From Parapedobacter koreensis (GTDB lineage: Bacteria; Bacteroidota; Bacteroidia; Sphingobacteriales; Sphingobacteriaceae): a stretch of DNA of 64,000 nt. The stretch lies in NCBI RefSeq assembly GCF_900109365.1, contig NZ_FNZR01000005.1:124001-188000 (forward strand), read 5' to 3'. The notes below the pieces were generated by a model. That model saw only the letters and a program-made list of their open reading frames with translations, was not told the origin of the DNA and made no database searches. The position numbers and the translations under genes are program-made. This document shows positions 23,870 to 34,509 of this stretch, piece after piece. Every line of letters begins with the position of its first letter. Within the stretch, counting starts at the first letter, position 1.

Positions 23870-25012
23870 TTATTCGATGATGATCCTCCTTCCTTTTTGT
23901 TTGATTTTGGGTGTTTCATCACTCATGATGTCACGCAATACGGCTTGTATGGGGCGTTGTAAATCTAAAACGCCCGAAAATTGGTCGTCTTTGTTCTTCG
24001 CTGCGGCCAATTCGATTTCGACGTTATAGCAGCGCTCGAGCTTGCGCAGGATGTTAGCCAGCGGCACACTCTGCAAAACCAGGCGCTTTTGTGTCCAGGC
24101 GATGTGATTTTCGACATCCTGATTCGCAAGGGCCAGGCGACCTTGACGTTTGTTGAACGTGGCGAAATTGCCTTTTTTGAGTATGCGTTTTTCGAAGCGG
24201 TTATGAGCCAGCGGAGCCAGCTCGATCTGCCCTTCAACCAGGTAGGTTCCTAATTCGTTTTCGTCCGGATAGGCGCTCACATTGAATGATGTGCCCAGCA
24301 CTTTGATTTGAATGTCGTCCGTATACACGTAAAACGGATGGTCCGGACGGGGAGTTACTTCAAAAAATCCTTCGCCACGGAGCGAGACCTCCCGCTTATC
24401 TTCAGAAAAGGTGGAGGGAAACGTCAGCACCGAGCCCGAATTCAGGGTTACCTGCGTGCCGTCCGGCAATTCTACCAGGGTACGCTGGCCGTAAGGGACG
24501 CTGATGGAGCTATATGCGTCTGTTTTCCCTGCGGTTAGTTGGTTTTTGTTTCCCGCCTCATCGATGGTCTCCAGGGTGCCGTTGCCGAACCGGATAGAGG
24601 AGATGTTGGCCAAGGAGATGGCCGAGTCTGAGCCGATGCGGAGCGCAGGGGCACCGCCTTGGGCAAGCGTTTCCAACGGAATACGCTCGCTGGAGGCCAA
24701 TAAGGCGTGGGAAGTGTCCTTGTGGTATCGATAGAACAGCATACCGGCGGCAAGCACCACGGAAGCTGCTGCACTCCAGGCAACGAGGCGCAGTAGACGA
24801 CGATGGCGCTGCAAACGTGTTTCCCGCTGCCATTGATGCTGGATGTCATGCCAAAGCTGGCTCTTCTCCTCTATACCAAGCTGGCGATACTTGAGTGTAC
24901 GTACCAACTCGACGATGGCGCGTGCTATCCGCCATTGACGGCTGGCCAATGGCTTATTGGGCATATCTTCTTGCGATGCCTCGTCAATATAGTCTTCTGC
25001 ATGCTTATCCAT
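23870..25012 (-). CDS. FecR-family anti-sigma factor
   Basis: A 380-residue inner-membrane protein: cytoplasmic N-terminus (about 1-75) that should hold the sigma factor, one membrane helix (about 76-94), a FecR domain (about 170-265, with VPYGQRTLVELPDGTQVTLNSGS and VKVLGTSFNV-like elements) and a DUF4974-type C-terminal domain (about 310-380). It would relay the state of the STN-bearing SusC to the adjacent ECF sigma factor. It starts 62 bases after the sigma factor gene. Confidence 0.95.
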   Translation of the reverse strand: MDKHAEDYIDEASQEDMPNKPLASRQWRIARAIVELVRTLKYRQLGIEEKSQLWHDIQHQWQRETRLQRHRRLLRLVAWSAAASVVLAAGMLFYRYHKDTSHALLASSERIPLETLAQGGAPALRIGSDSAISLANISSIRFGNGTLETIDEAGNKNQLTAGKTDAYSSISVPYGQRTLVELPDGTQVTLNSGSVLTFPSTFSEDKREVSLRGEGFFEVTPRPDHPFYVYTDDIQIKVLGTSFNVSAYPDENELGTYLVEGQIELAPLAHNRFEKRILKKGNFATFNKRQGRLALANQDVENHIAWTQKRLVLQSVPLANILRKLERCYNVEIELAAAKNKDDQFSGVLDLQRPIQAVLRDIMSDETPKIKQKGRRIIIE

Positions 25013-25074
25013 AGATCATAATCGGTCTTCAATAGGATAAGAGCAGGTATAGGCCGATATATAGACAAAAAAAT

Positions 25075-25713
25075 TTATTTTTTTTCTCCTGGATGCGAGG
25101 AGGGGGGAGCTGGTTGGCCAATGAGCAGCCAAAGGAAGGAGGAGGCCGTAGTTTTGGAGTGATCCAGCTTGCTCCGCAACTGCTTGACCGTGCGGTAGAT
25201 CAGCGTGCGGCACGATGCAACGGAGATGCCCAGTACGGTAGCGGACTCTTCATAGCTAAGGCCCGCACGGAAACGCAGATAGAGCGCCTCACGCTGATGC
25301 GCTGATAGGATAGCTAACTCCTGCTGGAGCTTCGTGTAGAGCAGCCGCTCTTCTTCGTTGCGGATGAACGTAGACTCTGCATCCCATTCAAAAGCAAAGC
25401 CTTCATCGCCAAGCTGTTCGCGTATTTCCTCCCGGCCTTGACGTTGTTTAATCGCCTGCATAAGCTTGCGACGGAACGAACTGAACAGGTAGGAAAGCAC
25501 GTTTACTTGGGGATTGAGGTTCGAGCGGTAACGCAAAAGGTCGACAAACAAATCCTGAATAGTGTCCTTGACCAACGAGTCATCTGCGATGATCTGACAA
25601 CCAAATGTGTGCAATTTTTGCACAACGGCGTCATATACCGTACTTAACGCATGGTCATCACCACTGATAAACGACTGCCATTCAGGCAAATATGTTTCTT
25701 CCCGTTGCCGCAT
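25075..25713 (-). CDS. FecI-like ECF RNA polymerase sigma factor
   Basis: A 212-residue ECF sigma factor: region 2 (about 25-95, with VKDTIQDLFVDLLRYR and LSYLFSSFRRKLM) and region 4 (about 125-185, LSAHQREALYLRFRAGLSYEESATVLGIS by its key residues QREALYLRF and YEESA). The C-terminus is extended by about 30 residues beyond region 4 with a short hydrophobic stretch, which is uncommon. First gene of the signalling cluster with FecR, SusC and SusD. Confidence 0.93.
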   Translation of the reverse strand: MRQREETYLPEWQSFISGDDHALSTVYDAVVQKLHTFGCQIIADDSLVKDTIQDLFVDLLRYRSNLNPQVNVLSYLFSSFRRKLMQAIKQRQGREEIREQLGDEGFAFEWDAESTFIRNEEERLLYTKLQQELAILSAHQREALYLRFRAGLSYEESATVLGISVASCRTLIYRTVKQLRSKLDHSKTTASSFLWLLIGQPAPPSSHPGEKK

Positions 25714-25904
25714 TGGCTGTCATGTACGACGCATACAAAGTGTTCTAAGTTCGAAAAACAAATTGGATTTCACAAATCAGACGCGACTGTAACGCTCGCG
25801 CTGCTCTTCGAAACTTGATAAGTTTGACACTTTGGATACGCGACGGAACCATACCGCTCCCTACGGTGCGCGCCCGGATACAGACGTGGAGCTGCGGCGC
25901 AAAA

Positions 25905-26606
25905 TCAACCGCAATATAACTGCTCCACTTCCATCCGCTCCACCAGCGCCTGCGCAGTCATTACGGCTGAGGCCGGGTTTTGTCCAGTGATGAAGATACC
26001 ATCTGTCTCGACATGCGGCGTAAACGGGATGATGGCGTGGGTAAACTGAGCGCCTAATTCCTTGAGGCGGTCTTTGAGGCTAAACGGCAGGTAAGCGTGC
26101 CGCTTCAGCAGGGCTTCCTCCGTATCGGTAAAGGCCGTCACGTGCATACCCTGCAACACCGCCGGACGAAGCTTGGCCAATGAAAACAATGCTGCTACAC
26201 CGTGGCCTACCATCGCAACGGGCGTATTATTCAGCAGACCGCTGTATAGTAGCTGGCCCAGCTTTGCGTTGGCTGCCATATCCCACAAGCCACCATGCCC
26301 ATCGGCGATGTAGATCGCATCGTAGGCCAGCGAGCCAACTTCTTCCAAGCTCCACGTATTGCCAAAATCCATCTTGGCCATGAAATCTTCACGGTAGGTT
26401 TTTATGCCCTCCGTGATGTGGGCATTTTCTTCGCTCAGCGGATCGATTGGCGACTGGCCTCCTCGCGGACTAGCAACGGTCACTTCAAACCCGGCTTGAA
26501 TAAACGCATAGTATGCATCAGCAAATGTGCTCAGCCATACACCGGTCTGGCCGTTCTCCATAGCCAAATCGGCGTGGGAGGTGAGGATCATCAGTAGCTT
26601 CTTCAT
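25905..26606 (-). CDS. DJ-1/PfpI-family protein lacking the nucleophile Cys
   Basis: A 233-residue class-I glutamine-amidotransferase-like protein of the Hsp31/YajL-like branch: FIQAGFEVTVASPRGG, DAIYIADGHGGLWDM, and a C-terminal FITGQNPASA. In active members the nucleophile elbow reads C-H-G; here the equivalent site is VGHGVAAL, with Gly in place of Cys. The glutamate and histidine neighbours are still recognisable. It may be a catalytically dead or binding-only member. Single gene, separated by about 220 bases from the dehydrogenase gene. Confidence 0.85.
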   Translation of the reverse strand: MKKLLMILTSHADLAMENGQTGVWLSTFADAYYAFIQAGFEVTVASPRGGQSPIDPLSEENAHITEGIKTYREDFMAKMDFGNTWSLEEVGSLAYDAIYIADGHGGLWDMAANAKLGQLLYSGLLNNTPVAMVGHGVAALFSLAKLRPAVLQGMHVTAFTDTEEALLKRHAYLPFSLKDRLKELGAQFTHAIIPFTPHVETDGIFITGQNPASAVMTAQALVERMEVEQLYCG

Positions 26607-26785
26607 ATATCGCTATAACGGCAAATTCGGTGCAGTGTTGATACGAAGGCTTGCGTTTTAGCATTTTTTAACAATTTCGTGAAACTGGCTTGACCATCCC
26701 GAAAAAATGGCAGGGAAGCTGCCGACAGTTTTACGGGATAGCTGCCAAAAACAGCCAAGTTGTTCATTTCGCGCAGGCAAGGAAT

Positions 26786-26811
26786 AAAACGTTCTCGATG
26801 ATGAACGTTTT
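26786..26811 (-). terminator. Hairpin terminator of the aldehyde dehydrogenase gene
   Basis: AAAACGTTC (26786-26794) and GAACGTTTT (26803-26811) form a perfect nine-base stem with an eight-base loop, 20 bases downstream of the dehydrogenase stop on the minus strand, followed by TATTCC. Flanking T and A tracts make it usable in either direction. Confidence 0.6.
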
Positions 26812-26830
26812 TAATTAAAAATCACCGATA

Positions 26831-28378
<1,548 letters not shown>

Positions 28379-28469
28379 GTGCGTTGGTTTTTTGTGGATA
28401 GCCAAAGGTACGGTTTTCATGGCGTTATAGCCAAACCGTTAAAATAGCCAACCCATTAAACCCATTGGC

Positions 28470-29897
28470 CTACCGGTCTGCCCGGCGGCTCCGCCAACCA
28501 TGAGGAAGCAGCAAAAAGAGGCATATATAGGCGGCCCATGCGATGGCACCCCAAGCAAAAAGCTGCTGGTGGCGGCGATAGGGCACTGGCTCAAACCGGG
28601 GAAAGGTTTGAAAATCATCCGGCACCAATGACGTACCGGTAAGCTGAAAGCGATAGATAAACCGCCGCCATGTACGCTGAAATGCGGCCGCCTGCTCCTC
28701 AAAAAACTCCTGCTGCCGCAGGGACGTGCCTGCCAGCTCGGTGTAGAGCGCCTGCACGAGGGTCACCGGATTGTACCGTACCAGCTGCTGGCTGGCTGCC
28801 GTGCGGCGCTCCAACGGTTGCAGTGCAGTGTCCGCATAGGCGGTGACCTGCCGATCCAACAGATCGTAATAGGCGGCGATGGCCCAGTCTCCCCAGGGCC
28901 GCTCATCCAATTCGGGGCGGTAATACGGGCGAAATTCGACATTGTTGTCCAAAAACTGGCGTACCAGGGTGTCTTGATCCGTAGCCCAGATGGTTTCGCT
29001 GGCGTGGCGCTTATACGATGCGATATCGGCCTTCAACGGCACGGGGTGCCGGACGTCAAGCGCGGTATTGCTCAATGCCGGCATCACCACGACGAAGGCG
29101 ACCCACGCAGCGAGCATGGCCAATGCCGTGGCCATGGCTTCGTTGGCCAAACATACGATGGCATAAAAGGCGGCCATCCAAAACAACAGGTACAACAGCG
29201 ATAGGCCCAAAAATGAGCCCACTGCGACGATGGCCCCGAGCCCGGCCATGGACAAGGCCAAGAGATGCAGGATCACCAGCATCGCGGCGGCAAAGCTATA
29301 CCGTGCCAAAAGCTTGAACCTGGCGAGCTGCGCATCGCCCAAGCCATACAACCGGAGCAAGGAGTGGGTGCCTGCGGTCTTTTCCTGGGCCAGGGCGTTG
29401 TAGCACATGCCGATACACAGCAAGGGGAGCAGGTAAGTGATCACGAAAGCAAAATCAAGGTGCCCGGCCAATTGTTTCACCGGATTGGCGAGCTGCGCAT
29501 TGGATGCATCCAGGTAATCTACCGAACTGCGTACCTGCACGAAATAGGGATAAACATCGCGCTGGCCCACGGCCATGAAGGCAACGGCCGAGGGCGTGTT
29601 CGCGGCGACCTGCGGCAGCCAGTAATTCACCATGACGGCCATGCCTGCATACGTGGAGTCGCGCTTGGCTGCCGCTGATGTATCTGCCGGATGGAACCTG
29701 GCCAGCACACGCTCGTATTTATGCTGATAATCCGCATGGAGGCTATCGATGGCCGCCTGCTGCCGTTTGATAGTGGCGCTTCCGCTGAAAAGTGCATAAC
29801 AACCGATCAGCGTAAACACCAGCAACGAAACGAGCATGGCAGGTGTCCGGAGCAACAGCCTGCCTTCAAACCGGAAAATGATGAGAAATCGATTCAT
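28470..29897 (-). CDS. ABC transporter permease, DUF3526 family
   Basis: A 475-residue inner-membrane protein with about six membrane helices, beginning MNRFLIIFRFEGRLLLR. The chosen start overlaps the previous permease gene (ATGA at 29894-29897); the open frame further upstream is antisense-like. A large extracytoplasmic loop after the first helix and a second long loop between the last helices match the DUF3526 family. It pairs with the 29894-31306 permease and the ATPase at 33667-34362. Last gene of the operon. Confidence 0.88.
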   Translation of the reverse strand: MNRFLIIFRFEGRLLLRTPAMLVSLLVFTLIGCYALFSGSATIKRQQAAIDSLHADYQHKYERVLARFHPADTSAAAKRDSTYAGMAVMVNYWLPQVAANTPSAVAFMAVGQRDVYPYFVQVRSSVDYLDASNAQLANPVKQLAGHLDFAFVITYLLPLLCIGMCYNALAQEKTAGTHSLLRLYGLGDAQLARFKLLARYSFAAAMLVILHLLALSMAGLGAIVAVGSFLGLSLLYLLFWMAAFYAIVCLANEAMATALAMLAAWVAFVVVMPALSNTALDVRHPVPLKADIASYKRHASETIWATDQDTLVRQFLDNNVEFRPYYRPELDERPWGDWAIAAYYDLLDRQVTAYADTALQPLERRTAASQQLVRYNPVTLVQALYTELAGTSLRQQEFFEEQAAAFQRTWRRFIYRFQLTGTSLVPDDFQTFPRFEPVPYRRHQQLFAWGAIAWAAYICLFLLLPHGWRSRRADR

Positions 29898-31306
29898 TGC
29901 TTGCGTATTAGGCGTGATACGGGCTGGATGGACAACAGCGTCAAAACAAAGCACACGAGCAATGCGATAGCCGAAGTGCCGTGTCGTGCCAGCATCCATG
30001 CCACGCCGGGTTCACGGTACTGGAAGTCTTCCATCTGTTCGAAAAACCGTGGCCCTACCTCGTATTCGTAGCTCAGGTACGTAGCGTCTCCGTATGCGGT
30101 TTCCATGTTGAGGATACGGATGAATTCATCACGGTAGCGCTTCGCCTGGGCGTGGAAGCGCAGGTGCTGGTACAGGTCGGTACCGGCCAGTGCCATGGAC
30201 AATTGCTGCACGGCGATGAACGGATCCACCAGCGCTGCCGATTCCTGAAACCGCAGCTGCCGGGTAAGTATTCCCGTCAGCTGGCCATTGTACCGGTCGA
30301 AGACCTTGCTCTGGTAGTCCTCGCTTTGCTGCATGGCCAGCCCGTCGAAATTCATGGGTAGCTGCTGCACGCTGTCTTTTTCATAGTGCTGCAGCAGAGA
30401 GTCCAGGTAGTGGGTGTAGCGCTCGTCTCGGCTGCCGTCTTCATCCAACCCCTGCATAAAGCCTTGCTCAAGCAGCGTATTGAATTGATGCCGCGACGGC
30501 AAGGGGTAGCGTTCGTCTGCAAGCGCCGCCAAGGCCCGCGGCAATACCACGCAAAAGCACATCCACAGGCTAATGGAAATCAGCAGCGAGGATGCGCTGG
30601 ATCGGCATGCCGCCGACACCATGCACACCACGGCTGTAATGACAAAAAAGTATAGGCAATAGACCAGTAGCATTAATCCCAGCCGCACCAGCGCACCTGC
30701 GGCATCTGGCCCGGGCGACACCCCCAGTGCAAGGACGATAAACGCGGGGAATAGGACCAGCAGGAGCACGGTGAAGTTACCCGCGATCTTCCCCCACAAC
30801 AAGCTCGCCGGCTGCGCGCCCTGTGTCAACAGCATCTTCAGCGTCTGCGACTCGCGTTCGCCGCAGATGGCCGAAAAACAAAGGACGACGATGGCAAGGG
30901 GCACCAGCCACTGAAATACCAGCGCCACATGCAAATCGCCGAAGCGCGAGAGTATATCGCTCGCTGCCGCCGCAGCCCCGTCTACCTGATGCTGGTAGTG
31001 GCCTTCTACGCGATAGGTATTTCCGGTGTAGGAATTGATGCCGGGATCAAGCAACGACAGGAAATGGACGGGCTTGAACAGGTAGGTGCCAAAGTGCGCC
31101 GCCGAATGTGGATTGGCCTGCTGATGCGTCCACTCTTCGCGGAACAACGACCCTGCACGCCCGGCATCTTCGGAATAACTGCGATAACGCTGGTAGCCAC
31201 CGATAGCGGCAACGGCCAAAAGCGCCAGCAACACAAACCCAAGGAGATATGCGGTACGTTTCCTGAACGCGGTACTGATCTCCTTACCGGCAATGATCTT
31301 CCACAT
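29894..31306 (-). CDS. ABC transporter permease, DUF3526 family
   Basis: A 470-residue membrane protein (MWKIIAGKEISTAFRKRTAY) with a first helix at about 20-40, a large exported domain (about 45-125) containing FKPVHFLSLLDPGINSYTG, a group of helices around 135-250 (with CGERESQTLKMLLTQG in the cytoplasmic loop) and a final helix near 445-465. This is the ABC-2 permease type with DUF3526. It follows the receptor gene by six bases and overlaps the second permease, so all are co-transcribed. Confidence 0.88.
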   Translation of the reverse strand: MWKIIAGKEISTAFRKRTAYLLGFVLLALLAVAAIGGYQRYRSYSEDAGRAGSLFREEWTHQQANPHSAAHFGTYLFKPVHFLSLLDPGINSYTGNTYRVEGHYQHQVDGAAAAASDILSRFGDLHVALVFQWLVPLAIVVLCFSAICGERESQTLKMLLTQGAQPASLLWGKIAGNFTVLLLVLFPAFIVLALGVSPGPDAAGALVRLGLMLLVYCLYFFVITAVVCMVSAACRSSASSLLISISLWMCFCVVLPRALAALADERYPLPSRHQFNTLLEQGFMQGLDEDGSRDERYTHYLDSLLQHYEKDSVQQLPMNFDGLAMQQSEDYQSKVFDRYNGQLTGILTRQLRFQESAALVDPFIAVQQLSMALAGTDLYQHLRFHAQAKRYRDEFIRILNMETAYGDATYLSYEYEVGPRFFEQMEDFQYREPGVAWMLARHGTSAIALLVCFVLTLLSIQPVSRLIRKQ

Positions 31307-31312
31307 GGTACC

Positions 31313-33640
31313 TTACTTCAATGAATAGGACAGTGTGACCATGAAATTCCTGGGCGAGCCGGGCGTATAATCGGCATACCCGCCAGCATACACATAATTG
31401 CGGTCTGCCAGGTTATTCCCGTTGCATTGCAGGGTAAACTGCGCATAGCGGTAACCGATAGCGGCATCGAGCAGCGTATATCCCGGTGCTTCGCCGAAAT
31501 AAGCCGTGCGGTCACCTACGTAGTTGAACCCGACGCCGGCAAAAAGTCCCTTCAGCGCGGTTTTCCGCAAGGTGTAGCTCAGCCACGCCGAGGCCACGTC
31601 CGACGGGGCGTTGTAGAAGCCTGCGCCAATCTCGGCGGGATCGTCGCTCTTGTTGATGATCGTCTCGTTGTGGCTGTAGTTGGCAATGAGGTACAGTTCG
31701 TCTGTAATGCTTCCGCTGAGGCCCAGCTCGATGCCGCGGCTCCTGACCTGCTCAAGCGGGCGATAGCCGAACCCATTGGGCAGGGCCTCATCCTGGTAAT
31801 ACTTGAGCACGTTGCGCTTCGTGATCTGGTAAACCGCAATGCTGGGATGCAGGCGGTTGTGCAGGTAGCTGCCCTTATAGCCGAGCTCAAACTGGTGGGA
31901 GGTCTCCGGATCAAACGGCCCACCATACTTCCGCTCATTGCTGTACTGCGGGATAAAGCCGCGGTTATAGTCGATATAAATGCTTGTGCTCGCCCATGGC
32001 TGGTATACCAGCCCTGCACGGGGCGTAATCGACTCGGTCACCTCCGGCCGCTCATCGTTGGTCACCTCACCCGCATCGTTTACGGCCCTGTAGCGCATAA
32101 AGTAATTGGTATAGCGAAGTCCCAGCAGGGCCTTGAATTGATCGGTAATCGTAATATGGTCTTGTACGTACGCCGCCGCTGTATTGTAGGTAAATTTCTC
32201 CCAGGCGCTGCTCCACGAATTGGCCGTGCCTGCTGCTGCCGGATCGTAATCCGGGGCATTGATCAGAAACGGATCGGCCGCGTACGAGCGGATACCCCGC
32301 GGGTAGTTGCTCCTGTTGTAGGAAATATCGGCTCCCGCGGTAATGCGGTTGGCCACCCCAAACGTGCTCACGGTGCCTGTGACAAATGGGTTGATGGTGG
32401 TCGTCGGCGAATTGAGCTGCTGGCTGGCATACGTGCGGCCAAGCTCGGTTGTTGCTGGATCATAATCCCAGGAAAGCCGGTATTCGCGCCTGTCGGCGCG
32501 GCTCTGGCTCACACCCACCAGCAGCTGCGCATCCCAAGTGGGGCTCAGCCGATGCTTCACGATGCCTTGGAACTGGTAGGAATCTCCCTCGTAGCGGCCA
32601 TCCGAACCGTAGTACGTGAAATCGGTGGGCAGGGAAAATAGGTCAAGACCGGGCAGCACCGGAATGCCGGGCAGCCACGTGCCGGTACTGCGATCCCGGC
32701 TGTAATTGGCATTCAACTGGAAGGACGTACGCGCGGAGGCATCCCACTTCAGCGAACCGTACACTTGCAGGTTGTCGTTGTCAAAATGCTGGGTAAAACG
32801 ACCGCCATGCTGATAGGCGGTGCCCAGCAGGAAATATACCGTCTGCTGCTTATTGATGCTTCCCGTGACGTCTGCCAGGCCACGGAAGAGCGACTGGTTG
32901 CCGGCACCCAATGACACGTTGGCCGTCGTCTGGGGTTTGGGCTGCTTGGTCACCAGGTTGATATTGCCCCCTACCGATCCCTCGCCGTACAAGATGGCTG
33001 AAGCGCCGTGGATGACTTCCACGCGCTCTACATTGCCAAGCAGCGGCATCACCCCTTCGGGATATGGCGAACCTTTGATGCCATTGGTCAGGAACGCCCC
33101 GGCATTGGTGTTAAACCCGCGCATATTCACAGCGCCGTAGCTCGCGGATAAGTTTACGCCGGCCACATTTTTCAGTGCTTGGTCAATGGTAAAAAGCTGC
33201 TGCTCCTGTATGGTGGCTTGATCGACCACCTGAATACTCTGCGGAATATCCCGCAAGGCTGTGGCATCGCGCGTCACCGCTGATGATAGTACAGGCCTAC
33301 CACGCGTGCCGGAAACAACAACCTCCGTGAGCGTGCGGTTGGCCACGTCCAGCACCAAATCAAGCTCCAGCCGCCGGCCATCGACCCGGATATCTTTTTT
33401 CTGCAAGGTATACCCCACGCCGGATACCGTGAGCGTATGGTTGCCGGAAGGTACCTGGGCGATGTGATACTGGCCTTCTGCGTCTGTGGCCGTGCGGAGG
33501 GATAATGGGTCAATCGCGATGTTGATGCCCGGCAACGGATTGCCGTTGGCGTCCAAAATCGTTCCCGTAATGGTGCCGCCGGACTGGGCGGATACACCGA
33601 TAGCGATGAAAAACAGTAATGCGGTAAAAAATCGTTTCAT
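31313..33640 (-). CDS. TonB-dependent siderophore-type receptor
   Basis: A 775-residue outer-membrane receptor: signal peptide (about 1-19), a carboxypeptidase-like domain (about 24-105), a plug (about 120-235, with RDIPQSIQVVD and LYGEGSVGGNINLVTK) and a beta-barrel ending LSYSLK. The plug wording is that of ferric-siderophore receptors of the FhuA/FoxA kind rather than of SusC. It is embedded between an ABC ATPase and two permeases, so ligand uptake or export across both membranes by one operon is likely. Ligand unknown. Confidence 0.92.
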   Translation of the reverse strand: MKRFFTALLFFIAIGVSAQSGGTITGTILDANGNPLPGINIAIDPLSLRTATDAEGQYHIAQVPSGNHTLTVSGVGYTLQKKDIRVDGRRLELDLVLDVANRTLTEVVVSGTRGRPVLSSAVTRDATALRDIPQSIQVVDQATIQEQQLFTIDQALKNVAGVNLSASYGAVNMRGFNTNAGAFLTNGIKGSPYPEGVMPLLGNVERVEVIHGASAILYGEGSVGGNINLVTKQPKPQTTANVSLGAGNQSLFRGLADVTGSINKQQTVYFLLGTAYQHGGRFTQHFDNDNLQVYGSLKWDASARTSFQLNANYSRDRSTGTWLPGIPVLPGLDLFSLPTDFTYYGSDGRYEGDSYQFQGIVKHRLSPTWDAQLLVGVSQSRADRREYRLSWDYDPATTELGRTYASQQLNSPTTTINPFVTGTVSTFGVANRITAGADISYNRSNYPRGIRSYAADPFLINAPDYDPAAAGTANSWSSAWEKFTYNTAAAYVQDHITITDQFKALLGLRYTNYFMRYRAVNDAGEVTNDERPEVTESITPRAGLVYQPWASTSIYIDYNRGFIPQYSNERKYGGPFDPETSHQFELGYKGSYLHNRLHPSIAVYQITKRNVLKYYQDEALPNGFGYRPLEQVRSRGIELGLSGSITDELYLIANYSHNETIINKSDDPAEIGAGFYNAPSDVASAWLSYTLRKTALKGLFAGVGFNYVGDRTAYFGEAPGYTLLDAAIGYRYAQFTLQCNGNNLADRNYVYAGGYADYTPGSPRNFMVTLSYSLK

Positions 33641-33666
33641 GGTTAAATTTGGAATATTGAAGTAAG

Positions 33667-34362
33667 TTAAATGGTCGCTAAGTATAATTGCTGAAGCTCA
33701 GCCGCCGAGACACTCGATGCGACCAAGCGGTGTATCAGGCGGCCCTGCTTCATAATGCCGATGGTATGGCCCACATGCACGGCATTGAAGATATCGTGCG
33801 TGGCCATCAGTATGGTCCGCTGGTCGGCGGCAAGCTGTTTGCAGATTGCCGAAAACTCTTCGGTAGCCCGGGGGTCCAGGCCGCTGGTGGGCTCATCCAT
33901 AAGGATGGCTTGGGCGTCTTTGGCAATGGCGATGGCAATGCCTACCTTCTGTCGCATGCCTTTGGAAAAACCGCCCAAACGCCGTTCAAAGGCTTCCGGC
34001 TGCAACCCGGCCCGTTCTAAAAACTCCTGCTGGCGAACCACACTGTAACGGAAACCCGCCAGCCGACTGAAAAAATCAAGATTTTCCAGTGCACTCATGT
34101 GTGCATAGAGATGCACCACCTCGGGGATATAGGCGAGATGCCGGAGGTAGTCGCGGCTTCCGGAAACGACGGGCAGACCAGCTACGCTCGCCTCCCCCGC
34201 ACTGGGCTGGATAAAGCCCAAAAACAGGTTGATCGTGGTCGTCTTGCCCGCGCCGTTCTGGCCGAGCAGGCAGCAGATCTCGCCTTGCTGCACGTCAAGA
34301 TTGAGATCGATAAGAGCTTGGTTGCCCTGATATACCTTGGATAAGTGGGTAGCCTTTAGCAT
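33667..34362 (-). CDS. ABC transporter ATP-binding protein
   Basis: A 231-residue ATPase with all key motifs: Walker A GQNGAGKTT, Q-loop region, signature GGFSKGMRQK, Walker B ILMDEPTSGLDP, and the H-loop ATHD. The form is that of CcmA/NosF-like ATPases that pair with ABC-2 permeases. First gene of the four-gene operon: ATPase, receptor, permease, permease. Confidence 0.95.
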   Translation of the reverse strand: MLKATHLSKVYQGNQALIDLNLDVQQGEICCLLGQNGAGKTTTINLFLGFIQPSAGEASVAGLPVVSGSRDYLRHLAYIPEVVHLYAHMSALENLDFFSRLAGFRYSVVRQQEFLERAGLQPEAFERRLGGFSKGMRQKVGIAIAIAKDAQAILMDEPTSGLDPRATEEFSAICKQLAADQRTILMATHDIFNAVHVGHTIGIMKQGRLIHRLVASSVSAAELQQLYLATI

Positions 34363-34509
34363 AATGTAACAATGGAGATAAAAAGCTCGTTACAAACGCA
34401 TCTTAGTTGCTTTTGTAATTGCCACAAAGATGCATTTAATTTTAAATCGCCAAAGGGATTTTTTTACTTTTTTTGCGAATGGTGATGGGATGGTCTCGGT
34501 AGGTGGCTA

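Noticed and set aside
25811-25825. AAACTT-GAT-AAGTTT inverted repeat between the sigma factor and DJ-1 genes
   Set aside because: Six-base arms in an AT-rich gap are expected by chance and are not at a sensible promoter position.
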